Assembly (NCBI GenBank): GCA_023897205.1
Contig: JAHWDD010000001.1
Span: 4,774,001-4,838,000, forward strand
Reading direction: 5' to 3'
From: Exophiala sp. HKRS030
Taxonomy: Eukaryota; Ascomycota; Eurotiomycetes; Chaetothyriales; Herpotrichiellaceae
DNA length: 64,000 bases
Below, one piece after another: positions 10,490 to 23,000 of the stretch. The first letter of the stretch is position 1; each line of letters starts with the position of its first letter. Below the pieces are notes generated by a model that was not told the origin of the DNA, did not search any database, and saw only the letters and a program-made list of their open reading frames with translations. The position numbers were made by a program, and so were the translations under genes.

Positions 10490-11971
10490 CTACGACGGTC
10501 GGTAGAATTTGTTCTCGACAAAGGGCATCTTTGCAACTTCGGCATTCTTGACGTTCTTCCGAATCTTGATGCCCACTTTCGTGCCCTTTTTGTGGAAACC
10601 ATTCTTGATGTAGCCCATGGCGATATTCTGTCCGTCCAAGCTGGGACTGGGACATCCGGATGTGATGTGCCCGATGACTGCGTTGCCGTTCTCCACGTCG
10701 ACAATTTCGGCACCTTCGCGGGCCGCCGGGCCCTTTTCAAGCGTCAAGCCAACCCGGCGTTCACCCATGGCCTTGGGGCTGGCCAGCTGCTTGTTGATGA
10801 CCTCGTGGCCGTTGAAAGGGGGAGTGGGTGACTCGGTTCGTCGTGACTTTCCGACAACCCAGCCCAGTGCCGCTTCTGGAGGGGTGATTTTGTCATTCAA
10901 GTCGTGGCCGTACAGACACATGCCTGCCTCGAGACGGAGGGAGTCACGTGCCCCCAGGCCCGCCCAGCGAACTTTGCTGTTGTCCGCCGTCAGGGCTTTG
11001 GCGATGGACGTGGCGAGCTCGGTCGCATCCCCAGACTCTGGGGGGATGGAGATTTCGAAACCATCTTCGCCCGTGTAGCCAGTGCGGCTGATCAAGAGGG
11101 ACGGCGTGTTCATGCCAGACTCAGGAAGGGTGAGTTGGAGCCAGCGGCTCGTGCCAAAGTACAGCGTGTCCAGGGACGTGTCGAGACCCTCGTCCTCGGC
11201 GTCGTTAAAGATCAGGGATTGTAGCACCGACGCGGCCTCGGGGCCCTGGAGAGCCACGAGGGCGTGGTGGTCGAGGACGTGCCAGGCAATCTTGTCAGAG
11301 GCTTTGGAAGGGGAGATGGATTTGGACTTGAGGAACGCGTCCATCTCAGCCTGAATGAAGGGCAGATCGGTATCGCGGCATCCGGCGTTGGTCACAAAAT
11401 AGAAGCTGTCCTTGCCAATGCGGGTTATGACGGTGTCGTCGACGATACCACCAGACTTGTTGAGCAGCACAGAAAGGGACGAGTGGTGCTTCTCAATCTC
11501 GTTGATCGCGCTGGGCGTGATGGTCATGAGGAATTCCTCTGCCAGCTCGCCAGACATCTTGTGCTGGACCATGTGGCTCACATCGAAGAGGGATGCGTGC
11601 GACCGTGTCCACAGGTGCGAGTCACGGTGAGACTGGTCGGCGTATTCGACAGGCATGGAGAAGTTGGCGTAGGGAACCATTTTGGCCCCGAGCGATTCGT
11701 GCAGAGCAAACAAGGGCGTGTGTTTGAGTGGTGTCGAGGAATTGCTGGAGGAATACCGAGTAATCACCAAGGACCTTGGCACCGTTGAGATTGCGGTTGC
11801 TCGACTGGACACCTTGAGATGTTGTGACGAGAATGACGATGGTGACGATGGTGACGATGAGCTCGGTCTTGTGAGAAAAGTGCTCAGTTCTCGTGCCGAG
11901 CGTCGTTGAATGGTTCTGCTGGCTTGCGAGACCGCCGTTTGGAGCGGCCTCATTGCTCTTTGAGGTGGCAT
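10490..11971 (-). CDS. GCV1: Aminomethyltransferase, glycine cleavage system T protein, mitochondrial
   Basis: An intronless 493-residue protein. It transfers the methylene group from the aminomethyl-lipoyl H protein to tetrahydrofolate, releasing ammonia, as part of mitochondrial glycine breakdown. The first ~95 residues are rich in Arg and Ser with no acidic stretch, as expected of a mitochondrial presequence. After it come LHESLGAKMVPYANFSMPV and SHMVQHKMSG, then GGIVDDTVITRI with the Asp typical of the folate/lipoyl site, FVTNAGCRDTD, RTGYTGEDGFEIS, and LEAGMCLYGHDL. The C-terminal barrel has a GHEVI...GERRVGL segment and GHITSG. I chose the ATG at 11969-11971 (context CACC before it); the frame stays open upstream to 12085, but that extension does not look like a family N-terminus. 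Confidence 0.95.
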   Translation of the reverse strand: MPPQRAMRPLQTAVSQASRTIQRRSARELSTFLTRPSSSSPSSPSSFSSQHLKVSSRATAISTVPRSLVITRYSSSNSSTPLKHTPLFALHESLGAKMVPYANFSMPVEYADQSHRDSHLWTRSHASLFDVSHMVQHKMSGELAEEFLMTITPSAINEIEKHHSSLSVLLNKSGGIVDDTVITRIGKDSFYFVTNAGCRDTDLPFIQAEMDAFLKSKSISPSKASDKIAWHVLDHHALVALQGPEAASVLQSLIFNDAEDEGLDTSLDTLYFGTSRWLQLTLPESGMNTPSLLISRTGYTGEDGFEISIPPESGDATELATSIAKALTADNSKVRWAGLGARDSLRLEAGMCLYGHDLNDKITPPEAALGWVVGKSRRTESPTPPFNGHEVINKQLASPKAMGERRVGLTLEKGPAAREGAEIVDVENGNAVIGHITSGCPSPSLDGQNIAMGYIKNGFHKKGTKVGIKIRKNVKNAEVAKMPFVENKFYRPS

Positions 11972-13506
11972 GGTGAGTTTAATGCTTTGATTGTGAACTT
12001 GGTCGGGGAAAGTCCAAGCCAGACACTGTCGTGCCGCACGAGCTGTAGCTGGTGGCTTGGTGTGTTCAAAACAGCTATCTCCCAATTTCTCGAAACTTAT
12101 CGAGCTGGAGAAACAACACTATGATAGAATTATCTGTAGAGTATGGACCATCAAGAGCTCAACCTGGTCATGAAGGGCGTGCGTGGCAATCTTATCCCGC
12201 GTCGAGGTTGGATTCTTTCCTTTCATAACGTCTAGCTTCTCCGTCGCTCAAGTGTCCGACCAACCCCATCTCTGTTTATGGTCTAGCGCCTTTTCACGCT
12301 GCGCCTTGGCAAGATTTTGGGCAGGTCTGGGTAAAAAGTTCCCGACATGATGCGATTTTCCCTTCTCTCCTTCTCCTCCTCTCTACAGTCTCCGCGTTCA
12401 AAGAATCGCATTCAAAGCTCACGCACAGCGATGGAGCTCCCTCCTTTCGAGGAGAGGGGGTTTTCTCTGTCGCATACCACCTTGGCTTTGGGAGAAAGTC
12501 CCCGGACCACCCTACCTTTTGGGGATTCGTTTCCCACAAAGAACGTTAGGACTTGCCGTGAGGCGCCGCCATAAAAGCATTTTCACCGCGGCTCTCTTCT
12601 TGTTGGTCTCTGCTTTCCACTCTCCTCTGGGCAACCTACTGTTCCTCAGCCTTCGACCTCGTCCCGTCGTTTGTATTCCTTGGCGATGACCGGAATCTGT
12701 TTTCACGTCGCCGTGCTTGACGCTTACATCGAGGTATCTGGATGGACGAAGATACGAGTCCGTCCCATTAGGGTTTCGGCTAGATATCTCTTTTGACGCT
12801 GAGGGCCGGTGGTGATTTGGGTTCTTGGGCATCACGGGGAAGAGACGGCGAGGGTTTTATACTGGAAGTGCTTGGGACATTGGCTGCTCCGAGGGTTCAA
12901 GAGTGCTGAAGGTTGCGCAATTCGTCACATGAGTATAGTTATGCGATTGCTCTTTTTTTCTCTTGCCCGGGGTTTGGAAACAGGTTTTGGGCGAGAGAAA
13001 GAGAGGGTAACTCGACGGGGCTTATTCTTGAGACGCGGAAGACACCATTACTTTTTTTTCACTTTTTGAGTCTGTAGCTTATGGCAAAGCGGCGAGTCGA
13101 TGGCTTTTTTGACTCGCAGAAGTCCTGTCAAAGGGACCGGACACGTCATGATCAAAAAAAGAAATGGTGGAAGAGGAGGCGAGCAGGGCTTGCATAAGAG
13201 ATACAATCTTCGTGGCAAGGTCAAGGCTGTGATAAGCCTGCGACTCGGGACAGGAGAGAAAAATCAGGTCGACGGGGATGGCTTCGAATGATGAGCTCAC
13301 AATCAATAGAGTCAAGCACTTAGACCTCCATGACCTCGAAATGAGCATGGTTTGGTCATTGACGAGCAACGATTGAATATCTCTGATGAAGCATATACTT
13401 GTACATCCGTGCTCGATGCATATTTTATTATTATTCTTTGCTCGCTTCATATGATTTTCATCATTGACCGTGTGAAGTACTGTAAACAAAGTGCATTCCT
13501 TCACGG
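11972..13506. other. Promoter of GCV1 and intergenic space
   Basis: About 1.5 kb with no supported gene. Open frames on both strands are short, without domains or plausible starts. Contains the GCV1 promoter and the 3' flank of GET1. Confidence 0.55.
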
Positions 13507-14344
13507 TCATTTACTTTTCTCGCCGGCGGGAACCGGTATGGGCTTCTTCGCTTGTTGTTTTCCACCCCGCGTCTCTTGAACGTATTGTACCGCGTAGATC
13601 ATCACGTCCCAAACCAAGGCTATTACCGTCGCGCAGGCCGTACTCCAGACGTTGATGCTCACGCCTCCGTAAGGGCACCTTGGGAAGCCGAGTAGGAACT
13701 CGGCGTACCAAGGGAACCAACCCCTCGGGTAGGTGAAGACGGGTGTCTTTGCATGCCAGAATTGTAGGCCGAACCGTAAACCGCTCGTACATAACCATCG
13801 AATCGCTGTGGCTTTCGTATCGAATGATCCTCTTGAGGAGGATACTGCGGCGGCTACAGAAACCAAACACACCGGATTAGTACAACGAAGTCCATGTCAA
13901 CGTACGGAGTGTTGGGATATGTGCTTTTTGCACAAGAACAAAAGACCCGTGCGCTTGTGCGCAGCTTGATTGACAAAAACAAAACGCACCCTTCTTATCA
14001 TGTTCCGCCATGGCCTTGTCGTGCTGCCGACGTATCTTTGCCCACTTGGAAAACTCGTCCTGTGCGCTGACGGCGTTCATTTCTCTCTTCAACCGCACCA
14101 CCTCCCTCCGCAGGCGGATCTGTTCCTGAATGTCACGAGAGGACCGTAGAGGAAGACGACAATAGATTTGCCATAGCTGTGTGTGTAGGTTTGTGTCAGT
14201 CGTGCGCGCGTCTGGATACCAGAGAAAAATGGGAGGGCGAAGAGTGTTCCCTCTTACCAGGTCATTGATCGGCTTGGAACCTATGGTCAAGACGAGATGG
14301 CAGACGAGTTGGATGAAAAAGACAACCACCAAAAGACTGAGCAT
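13507..14344 (-). CDS. GET1: GET1, guided-entry-of-tail-anchored-proteins receptor subunit (WRB-like)
   Basis: Three exons read on the minus strand: 14344-14258, 14176-13990 and 13853-13507. They join in phase to 206 residues, the usual Get1 length. The start MLSLLVVVFFIQLVCHLVLT is the first membrane segment. A charged coiled coil follows (LRREVVRLKREMNAVSAQDE, then FSKWAKIRRQHDK), which is the part of Get1 that binds the ATPase Get3. Two further hydrophobic segments follow around WFPWYAEFLLGFP and VWSTACATVIALVW. With Get2 it forms the ER receptor that inserts tail-anchored proteins. Intron 1 (81 bp) interrupts exactly where the first membrane helix ends; without removing it the frame would carry 27 unrelated residues. 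Confidence 0.93.
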
Positions 14345-14921
14345 GGTTGTTGGGCAGGTGGGATGGGCGTGCCGACACCGACAATAACACGCAAGGGACA
14401 AAAGGACGCAAGGAATAAGAGTACCTAATGAATAGGTGGCTTAGTGTTGTAGTAAAGGTGTGTTCGAAATCAACTTGCCCACCACCTACGAGTGCGACGA
14501 GTATGATGCCACATTTTCGACTTCTGGTGGACTTTTGTTGGAGAGGAGCCGAGTCAAGCATGACGTGGGGACTTGGGGTTCAAATGACTCGTCCTTCCAG
14601 TTGGCCACGCTTCCTTTTCTCTGTCTCTTGTCTATTCCCTATCTGAAGTATTTACTTCTACGCTACAGTCCCTGATGCTCCCATGGACCTACGCGAGTGC
14701 AGCTGTTCTACTACTGCTTCATCGACCGTTGTACATAACTTCTTCTGCCACCAATCCACGTACAGGTGAAACAAGGTCCACGAGTGATGAAAAAGGAATA
14801 GATAAAGCAACGATACCCAATATATATTCATGCCATTTCCCACTTCCCACGTGTGACTTGGTTTGGAAACGCATGCTCCCATGTACAGCTCCGCCTATGT
14901 GATCATCATCAAGTTCCTGAA
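14345..14921. other. Intergenic, GET1 promoter and 3' flank of AP-1 beta gene
   Basis: Short open frames only; no gene supported. Confidence 0.5.
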
Positions 14922-17332
14922 TTACAATAGCAAATCCCCATTCTGCGCGAAATTCGTCTGTGGTTGAAGAACCTGCTGCGGCGCATTCTGGCTCACGACA
15001 TACGGATTGCCCCCGATGCCATTTGCACCAGGGCTGGTCAAAATATCACCGCCACTGTTATCACTGAGGCTGAGGTTCTTGAAGTAGTCATCGGCAGCGG
15101 CAATGGCAGCTTGGTGGCCAGGTAGAGGTGTACCGCCAGGCGAGGTCGGCCCAGTGGTCAGTGACAATGGATTTGCCAAGTTCATTGCAGGCGATCCGAG
15201 TGCACGATGAAAGTCCTCCTTCCGTCGTTGGAGCGCAGGCGACTCGTGCAGTCGTCTCGGGCGAGCTGCACGGAATACTTGTTGCACGGGCTTCAAGTAA
15301 ATCGTGGCTAATGTGCCGATACCAAGACACAATTCCTCCAGGGTACTTGGGTCGAGCTTTTCGCTCTCTGCGGTAATCGGAGGCTTGGAGCCCATGACCA
15401 CCTTCTTTGCCGCTGCTGGATCTGTCGATAGCAGGCGCCAATACATGAAGCCCCGATCACGAAGATCCGGGTCGTCAGTCTCCTCGGTGCACCATTTCAG
15501 AACTTGCGGTACTATTGAAGAGCCCTTAGTTGGTCGATGGAGGAAGAGCTTGACGGTGGCGGTCAACAGAGATAGTTGAACTTCGATAGGTTCTTCGTGG
15601 AACGTGGACAAGTAGTCCTGAAGTAGCGTGTCGGCGTTGTCGATACGATCAGCATATTCTCCTATAATCCAGATAATCGCGGCTTTGGCCTCGGGCTCGT
15701 CAAGTTCGTCGATCTGGCCTATGACGGTCGAGATTACGGACTCGTATTGATTCGGGTACTTGCGGAAGATATTCTTGATCACCACTGTAGCTTCTTGAAC
15801 AATGTACGGGATCTTCGCATTCACAAGGTCCAGCAATGTGTCGATACACTGTCGAGCTGCTGGTTCAATCTTAATAGCGAGCTTGCCAATCGCTCGTACC
15901 GCTTTTCGCACAAATTGTACGTCGATCTCAGTGGCGTATTCCCGGAGCTCATTCAGGACGACGGTGATATTGCTCTTGTTGGCAAGCATGAAAATCAATT
16001 CGAGTTTGGTGACTTTGACGTAGATTGGGTCGTTATATTTACAGAAGAAGACGCGGATGTCGTTCTGAAGAACTTCGGGCCGTTGTTGGAGTATGAGAAT
16101 GGCATTGCGAAGAGCAAGATACTGGATCTCTGGTGGTTTGGAGAGAAGAGTGATTAGAGGCGGAGAGAGTTTGCGGGCAAGTTCATCGACCTTGCGTTGA
16201 TCGGAGATGTAGTTCATGAGGTACATGATGACTCGGATGCAAGTAAGGACAACGCCGGAGTTCGAATGGGACAGACGAGATGCGATCCGTTCTGCAAGGA
16301 GGAGTGCCTCGCCTGACTCTTGAGGCACATATGAAATAAGGGCTTCAAGAACGTAAGTTTGTGACCATTCATTGCAGTCTGGAAGAATCGCGACGATTTT
16401 GGAGGCGCTGGTATAGTCGATTGTCAGTTTAATGTTCTCACTGCGCTCCCAGATATCTTGAAGGGCAGCTAAAGAACTAGCGACGACCGTTGGGTTGTCG
16501 TCCTTGAGCATACGATTTAGTCGGTCTATCAAGTCGGAACCTTCGACTAGTCTCTTGTCATGGTCGTAGACTTTAGCAACGGTGATAGCGGCTGTCTTGC
16601 GAACATAGGGGTCTTGATCTGTCATTAATTTCTTCAGGGGTCCGACCGTCCCTTCGACAAACTCTCGGACGTGAATATAGGAGATTGTTCGGAGAGCCAA
16701 CGCTCTAATCAGTGGATTTGGGTCTTGCATGTCCTTCACATGTCAGCTGTACTCGTTCAAAATGAAAGAAGCCTCTCACATCTTGGAGAAATGGCAAAGC
16801 CCGAAGGGCTATCTCCGGTTTCATACGAGCGTAGTGCTGAAGATACAAGAAACACCTTTGCCTGTCAGTGCGTGTCCGACATCAACCAGGACCAAACCTA
16901 CATCTTTTTGATTTCGAGTACTGGTATTTGCATGCAAGCGACAATGTCTGGGAAGAGGGCAACCATATCGTTGTTGCTCATAGTCATGTTTGCCACGATC
17001 TTCTTCAGCGCGTTCTTTTTTGCAGCATGATTTTTGTCTTTCTTACCCGGATTGGTAAGTTCTTGTCGTAGCTCGGCCACTTTACCCTTTGTTTCAAGTC
17101 AGTCAGGTCATCGAGGTTTGGTGCAAGGTTTGAATTGGTGTATAACTGAGAACTCCATGATAGGATACACAGCCCTCGCTGGAAATCAGGTCGGCGCCAA
17201 ACAACAATACGCTGGCGGGGGTAGGGGCTCTGGGCATAGCGACGGAGATTGTTGTGACTCGAAAGTCATAAATGTAGGCAGTCGCTGACTTACTCGGGCA
17301 AAGAGCTTCGCGTCGCCATGTCCGGACGACAT
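14922..17332 (-). CDS. APL2: AP-1 adaptor complex, beta subunit (beta-adaptin)
   Basis: Four exons: 17332-17294, 17086-16902, 16855-16780 and 16733-14922, all in phase, total 703 residues. The protein is the large beta chain of the clathrin adaptor that sorts cargo between the trans-Golgi and endosomes. The N-terminus carries GKVAELRQELTN, then NALKKIVANMTMSNNDMVAL, the strongly conserved beta-adaptin trunk start. HEAT/armadillo repeats follow (for example VRKTAAITVAKVYDHDK, VTKLELIFMLANKSN, ATEIDVQFVRKAVRAIGKLA and PNQYESVISTV). The end of the trunk reads YLKPVQQVFRAARPRR. The C-terminal 120 residues are a flexible hinge rich in Pro, Gly and Asn, and there is no beta-ear domain, which is normal for the short fungal AP-1 form. 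An AP-2 beta is possible, but the length and tail favour AP-1. Confidence 0.92.
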
Positions 17333-17717
17333 TTCGATGGATTTAAAGTTGGAATGGGTGTAGCAGGAGTCGAAGTTGACCCGCCTCAGGCTGAGGGACG
17401 AGTGTTTTTGTCGATGATCTCGAGGTATTTGAGACTTTATAAGGACATCATCTTTGAAAATCGTACGTGTAACCCATTGAAACGCCTTGGACTGCAACTA
17501 TTCGATTTACCCTGTCCACATCCGTATGAGAAGATAGTTCAGCGAACTGTACATAAGGAGACGGTCGCGGAGAGGATCGACCGGCCGACGCCAAGTGACG
17601 GAAGCGCAGATTATCCGTTCCGGTCACTACTCGTACTAGATACTTTTGTACTCCGTATGAGCAATCCGCAACCACATCGTTAGCAAAAGCCTCGTCCACG
17701 CCAGTCAACAGACAACC
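17333..17717. promoter_or_regulatory. Bidirectional promoter, AP-1 beta / EMC4
   Basis: Only 385 bases separate the two divergent start codons, so the two secretory-pathway genes must share this space. An exact GTACTCCGTA lies at 17648-17657. No TATA box is obvious. Confidence 0.6.
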
Positions 17718-18368
17718 ATGGAGTATAGACAGCCGAAGTGGGTTCTTGAACTCGATAATGGCCTCCCACCCAGATCAAAAGCCGCCAGCAGCCTGCCAGA
17801 TCCTCCCGGATACTCTTCGAAGTCGGCGTCCGGAAAACAGGTGAGCAAGGCCTTCAAACAAGACTACCCGGGACCATTATCTTACATGTCGTAGAGAGCG
17901 CAAGTCTCTGCCAGAAAAGCGCCTACACCCGAAGAGACGGAAACTCTGAAGCTCAAGAAAGCGTGGGAAATTGCCTTGGGACCTGCAAAGCAAATTCCAA
18001 TGCAGGCTATCATGGGCTACATGTCTGGAAACTCTTTACAAATCTTCTCTATAATGATGGTGTGGATGCTGTGAGTGACATTGTGCCATGTCTCAGCCGT
18101 GCCAGTACTGATATTGTCTAGGTTCAAGAACCCTATCCAAGCGATTTCGCAGACAAATATGGCCTTTTCCAAACTCGAAAGCGAAGGGACACGCTCGCAA
18201 ATGCTAGGAGTAAAAGCGGTCTATGTACTTATGCAATGCCTATTGCTTGGCCTAGGAATATATAAGGTCAACAGCATGGGATTGTTACCTACGACCAGAA
18301 GTGATTGGTTGGCGTGGGAGTTCGAGAGACAACCGCTGGAAAGAGCATACTTTGCCTTTGGAGGATGA
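17718..18368 (+). CDS. EMC4: ER membrane protein complex subunit 4
   Basis: Exons 17718-17840, 17895-18070 and 18122-18368 join in phase to 181 residues. Emc4 (TMEM85 family) is part of the EMC insertase, which places membrane proteins into the ER. Signature segments are PTPEETETLKLKKAWEIALG, PAKQIPMQAIMGYMSGNSLQ and FKNPIQAI. The last is followed by a second membrane helix (VKAVYVLMQCLLLGLGIYKV), and the family C-terminus NSMGLLPTTRSDWLAW and ERAYFAFGG. The N-terminus is cytosolic and Pro/Ser-rich. Introns are 54 and 51 bp. Confidence 0.95.
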
Positions 18369-18721
18369 TGGCACGTCCTTCCATGACTCCGCTTCACAAC
18401 TTCGCCGCAGGCTCATAGCCGGTCAAGATTTTGAGTGTCCTCTATTAATGGTTTCTGAAGGGCTTGGGCCATCCAATATCTCCACGCAGCGCCGCACATT
18501 GGGTTGGAGATTCGTAGGCTGAACGCCTGCTCACGGAAGATGATACAAGTGTGGCCGGGGCTCTACTGAGTCCGGGCTGTTCTACAGACCGCCGCTATTC
18601 TATGTGACAACAGCGGAAATATCCCAGGTTGCATACCTCCGCCAGCTAACATTGTGGACATCGAATTATTCTTCTTTATGCGATTTCTTCAAAACGCGGA
18701 AGTTCTCTCAACATCATCTGC
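18369..18721. other. Convergent 3' space between EMC4 and RTR1
   Basis: 353 bases between two converging genes; no gene seen. Confidence 0.5.
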
Positions 18722-19518
18722 TCACGGCCTCTGGCGGAACTTTCGTGGTTGGTGACCCTCAATGGTACCCTGCTGTTGCGACATCAAAGATGGTGCTTTT
18801 GGAACCTCATCGCTCGACTTTTCGATGAGGGCGACTCCTTCATCATTCCGGTTGATTTTGACCTCTCCACGTTCAAGTGCAAGCGCCTGCATTTTCTCTG
18901 CCACTTCGTCTTCTGATCTTTTGGCAACAGATAAAGCCTTTTCGAGGTTAGCAGGTAGACTCCAAGATATCACAACGTTTCCAGTCATACATTTAAAGAT
19001 TCAGCAAGGTTCTCAGTGTCAAATTCATCGAATAGCTTGATGCCGACTGTCGTTATATCTCTCAGCCAAGCTGGTCCGGTCCCAAGCTGAGTACGGACAA
19101 AAGCTGTTCTCTCTGCACAAAGAGATGAACACCATTTCTCCATTTCCGCCTTGTTGACAAGTTTAAAGTCCTTTCCGCCCTTTTTATTCCAGACCAAGTT
19201 GCCAGTATGTGAAAGTCTCTGATTTGGTTTGGGACAGAGGGCATAGCCGCATCTGTTGTCTACGTTCCGTTCGTAGATAAGATCATCGAGATCTGATTCT
19301 TGGAACAATCCCAGGCATTGCTTGAAAAGGGAAGCGTCTGATGGTAATGGGTGGGCCGGATCAGCATCTGGCTTAGAAGGCAGTTCGAATACTTCTACTA
19401 CTAGATCAGCAATCCGAGTCTGTAGTTTCTTTCTGTCTTGGATCTCGGTAGCATGGCGAAGTGCTGTTGAGCGAATACGAGATTCTTGGTCATCAATTCT
19501 CGTGGCCTGGGAAGTCAT
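18722..19518 (-). CDS. RTR1: RNA polymerase II CTD phosphatase, Rtr1/RPAP2 family
   Basis: Two exons, 19518-18991 and 18937-18722, give 247 residues. Rtr1/RPAP2 proteins act on phospho-Ser5/Tyr1 of the polymerase II C-terminal repeat and help bring the polymerase into the nucleus. The family zinc site is visible: C90-x4-C95 in CGYALCPKPNQ, and C130-x3-C134 in WCSSLCAERTAFVRTQL. An N-terminal helical region (ATEIQDRKKLQTRIADLVVE) precedes it, and the C-terminal tail is charged. The 53-bp intron is supported by a GCTAAC branch site, an AAG acceptor and exact phase. An alternative would be readthrough to a stop two codons after the donor, which would remove the tail. Confidence 0.9.
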
Positions 19519-20019
19519 GCTATCCCATCGCTTTTGTCATCTAATTTGCAGTCTACAACCCAGCAGGACCACTGGTATGAGACGATTGAAACCGGAGAAT
19601 GCTTGATATAATTGGAGCTCGATGATAGCGTAAGATGGTTTGGCGACAGGCAGAGACGGTGATAAATATATTAAGTAAGGCGCATTTCCTAAACCCAAGG
19701 CGGCTTGATTTCACCTACAACTCCTGCCCCACGTATTCATACACCACCTGGTCGAAAAGCCACACTCCCGACCAAGCTGCTATATCCTCTGGCGTTTCAT
19801 CTTTGATCCTCCTCACCACTTCTTCTCTACCGACGTTCAGGTGACCGAGTCCTTGCCCGTCTATACGTCGTCATATTACCCTCGCCTTGGCAGCGCAGTG
19901 GGTGTGGCGCAGGTGCTGCGTCACCGGTTTTGGTCGGGTAAGATTGTTACAACCTGACAGAATCTCAGCAACACAACGACCCTGCCCGCCCGTTAAGCAG
20001 CCAATTCTCGAGACACACC
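19519..20019. promoter_or_regulatory. Divergent promoter space, RTR1 / BBC1
   Basis: 501 bases between divergent start codons. No coding signal seen. Confidence 0.5.
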
Positions 20020-23000
20020 ATGCCTGGCACGTCCTTCAAAGTCAAAGCTCTTTACGAGTATAAGTCGGAGGAGCCAGATGACCTGAGTTTTCGCGATGGT
20101 CAAATAATCACCGTTACTGATGAAGAGGATGCCGATTGGTATACTGGCGAGTACGTCGATGAGTCGGGAGAGAAGCGGGAAGGCATTTTCCCAAGAAACT
20201 TTGTCGAGAAATTCGAACCGGCGATTCCTACACGGCCCGTGAGGGCTCCTAAACGACCACCTGTCCAGGAGGCTCCTGTTGAACATGCGCCGGTGCCTCC
20301 TTCAGCGCAGGCACTTCCTCCTGCCGAACCTCTCCAGTCACCTTCTCTAGAAGAGATGCCTCCCTCTAAAGGAGCTCCGGGTTTTGGGTCACCTCCCAGG
20401 GAAGAATCCCTTGAGACTGCGCCTGCGCCTGCGCCGAAACCCGCAGCTCCTAGTCCGACAGTCACCGCGAAATCTCCAGCGCCCCCGTCGACCTCGAAGC
20501 CACCTCCCCCCGTGGCTGATAAACCATCCTCAAGCTCCTTCAAAGATAGGATCGCAGCTTTTAATAAGCCTGCTGCAGCTCCTATTACGCCTTTTAAACC
20601 CGGTGGCAGCACAAGCACCGGCTTCATCAAAAAGCCCTTCGTTGCACCTCCCCCCAGCAGAAATGCTTACGTTCCACCTCCTCGCGAGCAACCAGTGCAA
20701 AGATCATATCGGCGAGAAGAAGATACAAACTCACTGGAAGCTGAAGCAAAGGAAGTGGCAGATCCCAACCCTATCTCACAGCCAGAGCCCTCGGCGGAGG
20801 ATCAGCCGAAACCACAGAGTTTAAAAGATAGAATAGCCCTGCTCCAGAAGCAGCAGATGGAGCAAGCTGCGCGAAATGCTGAAAAGAAGGATAAACCGAA
20901 GAAACCACCTAAGAAACGAGTTGAGCCTTTGGAAGCTGTGGATGATTCTGCGCCTTCAGAGCCTCCAACGCAGCAGCCCAGCGCTGAAGATACCTTTCGT
21001 CGTCCATCTGTTGAATTTCTCGAGGATGAGAGTGACGTGGCACCTCTGTCGCGGCGTGCAACTGGTGTAGCAGGCGTCACGCCGCAACCTCAGCCGGTAC
21101 GCGAACTTGTTAGCGACACAAATGATGCCGATGATTCAGGTGCCGGCGACGACGAAGACGTCCAGGAGACATCTACAGAGGAAGAGCGGCCGAAATCGAA
21201 GGGTGTCGACACGCGAGCACCGGAAGCGAATAAACAAAAACCAGACCCGGCCGACCAGGACAAGGAAGGTGATGAGGAAGATGAAGAGGAAGATGAGGAA
21301 GAAGAAGAAGAAGATCCCGAGGTGCGCCGAAGAAGAGAGCTTCGAGAACGTATGGCAAAGATGAGTGGTGGAATGGGCATGATGGGCATGTTTGGTCCGC
21401 CAGGAGGCATGGGTGCTCCTGGAGCGAGGAAGTCCAAGTCAACTGAAACAAGACAGACTTCGGATCCTCAGCCTCAAGACATGCCTGAAGAAAGACCAGC
21501 ACCTGTTCGAATAATGGCGCTCCCTGGAATGTCTAACGTGGCGTCAAAACAACAAGAAGAGCCAGCTGAGGACAGTGACGATGAGACAGCTCAAGCTACC
21601 CCCCAGGAACCACACATTCATGAGGAACCTGACGACTACATTTCACGTCCAATTGAGAGGCGTTCGACTGATCGACCTGCTCCGCCGACACCTCAAGGTA
21701 TAACTCTCCAGCGCTATCGTGTATATATTGCTAACCACGCACAGCTCCTTCTGCTGCACCTCCAAGGGAGACCAGAGCAGTCCCGCCACCTCCCCCCGCT
21801 TCGTCGAGGCCAACCCCACCCAGTGTCCAATCGCCAACATGTGAGTCTGTACTTTTCTCTATCGATACAACTCTAATTCCTGCAGCGCGGCCGCCGCCCC
21901 CTCTGCCCCCAACAGCACCCTCAGCGGCTGAGGCCCCAGTCAACGACGAAGAAGACGAGGCTGAGCTCTCTGGTGAAGAAGATATCCCAGGTCAGCTTTC
22001 GACTGCCGATGGTTCCGCTGGTCCTTCTAGTGTACCACCACCTCCTCCTATACGAGTTCCCGAGCCATCAAGGGTAAACACGAATGAGTTCACTACCTCA
22101 CCAGCGGCAGACAAACGCTCGAGCCGACCTCCCCCACCTGTTCCTGTCAGTCCAACAGTTACGTCTCCTCAAACGAGAGCTCCGCCACCACCTCCTCCGG
22201 GCCTTCCACCCAGTCGCCGGTCTACGAGCGACTCTCGCGGTGTCGGCGTATCACAAGGTCCTGGGGCTGATGCTAGCGACGAAGATGAGGTTACTGAATA
22301 TGACGGCGACTATGATACAGATATTGCCTCTGGCGCCAAGCACAAGGATGCCCTGAAGTCGCACAATCGAGACTCTAGTCTAGACGACGACATGCTCACT
22401 GACGACGCAACAAAGTCACTTAAGAGTCCTACAACGCGGGTTGTGCCTCCAATGCCCCCAGTACCAGCACCGGCGCCCCGGGATGTTCCACCACCGCCTC
22501 CTTCACATCCAGCACCCAAGTCGAGGGGTTCCATGGACGCACCTCGGGCAGCACCCCCGCCAGTGCCACCTCCAAAAGTAGCCGATGACGAGGAGTATGA
22601 CCCTTATCGATATTCCGGGTCACAACATGGGATGCCTTTGCATCCGACCAAGACCCAATACTCAGCCAAACTTCAATCCCCGAAGGAAGAACTGGAGGAG
22701 GATGATCTCTATGGCGCAGGTTCCCCAACTGGACACATTCCTCCTCCCCCAGCTGAAAGAAGTGCTCCACCCCCGCCACCACCTGAAAGGCCGGAGTATG
22801 CACAGGCACCTACCGGATTTGCTCCGCCCCAACCAACGGCATCGCCGCGGCCTTCTCTGGATGTCAAACGCTCTGGCACAGTATCCCGTCGATCAATGGA
22901 ACAGTCGAGGACAAGTGGGGAACAAAGTTATATCGCTCATGATATCGATCTTGGCCGAGGATCGATGTGGTGGACCCAGGAAAACGTGCCTCCACCCTCA

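Noticed and set aside
11264..11788. 174-codon plus-strand frame opposite GCV1
   Set aside because: Shadow of the well-supported aminomethyltransferase on the other strand.
13079..13510. 143-codon minus-strand frame beyond the GET1 stop
   Set aside because: No domain, Ser-rich chance composition, and it lies in GET1's 3' flank.
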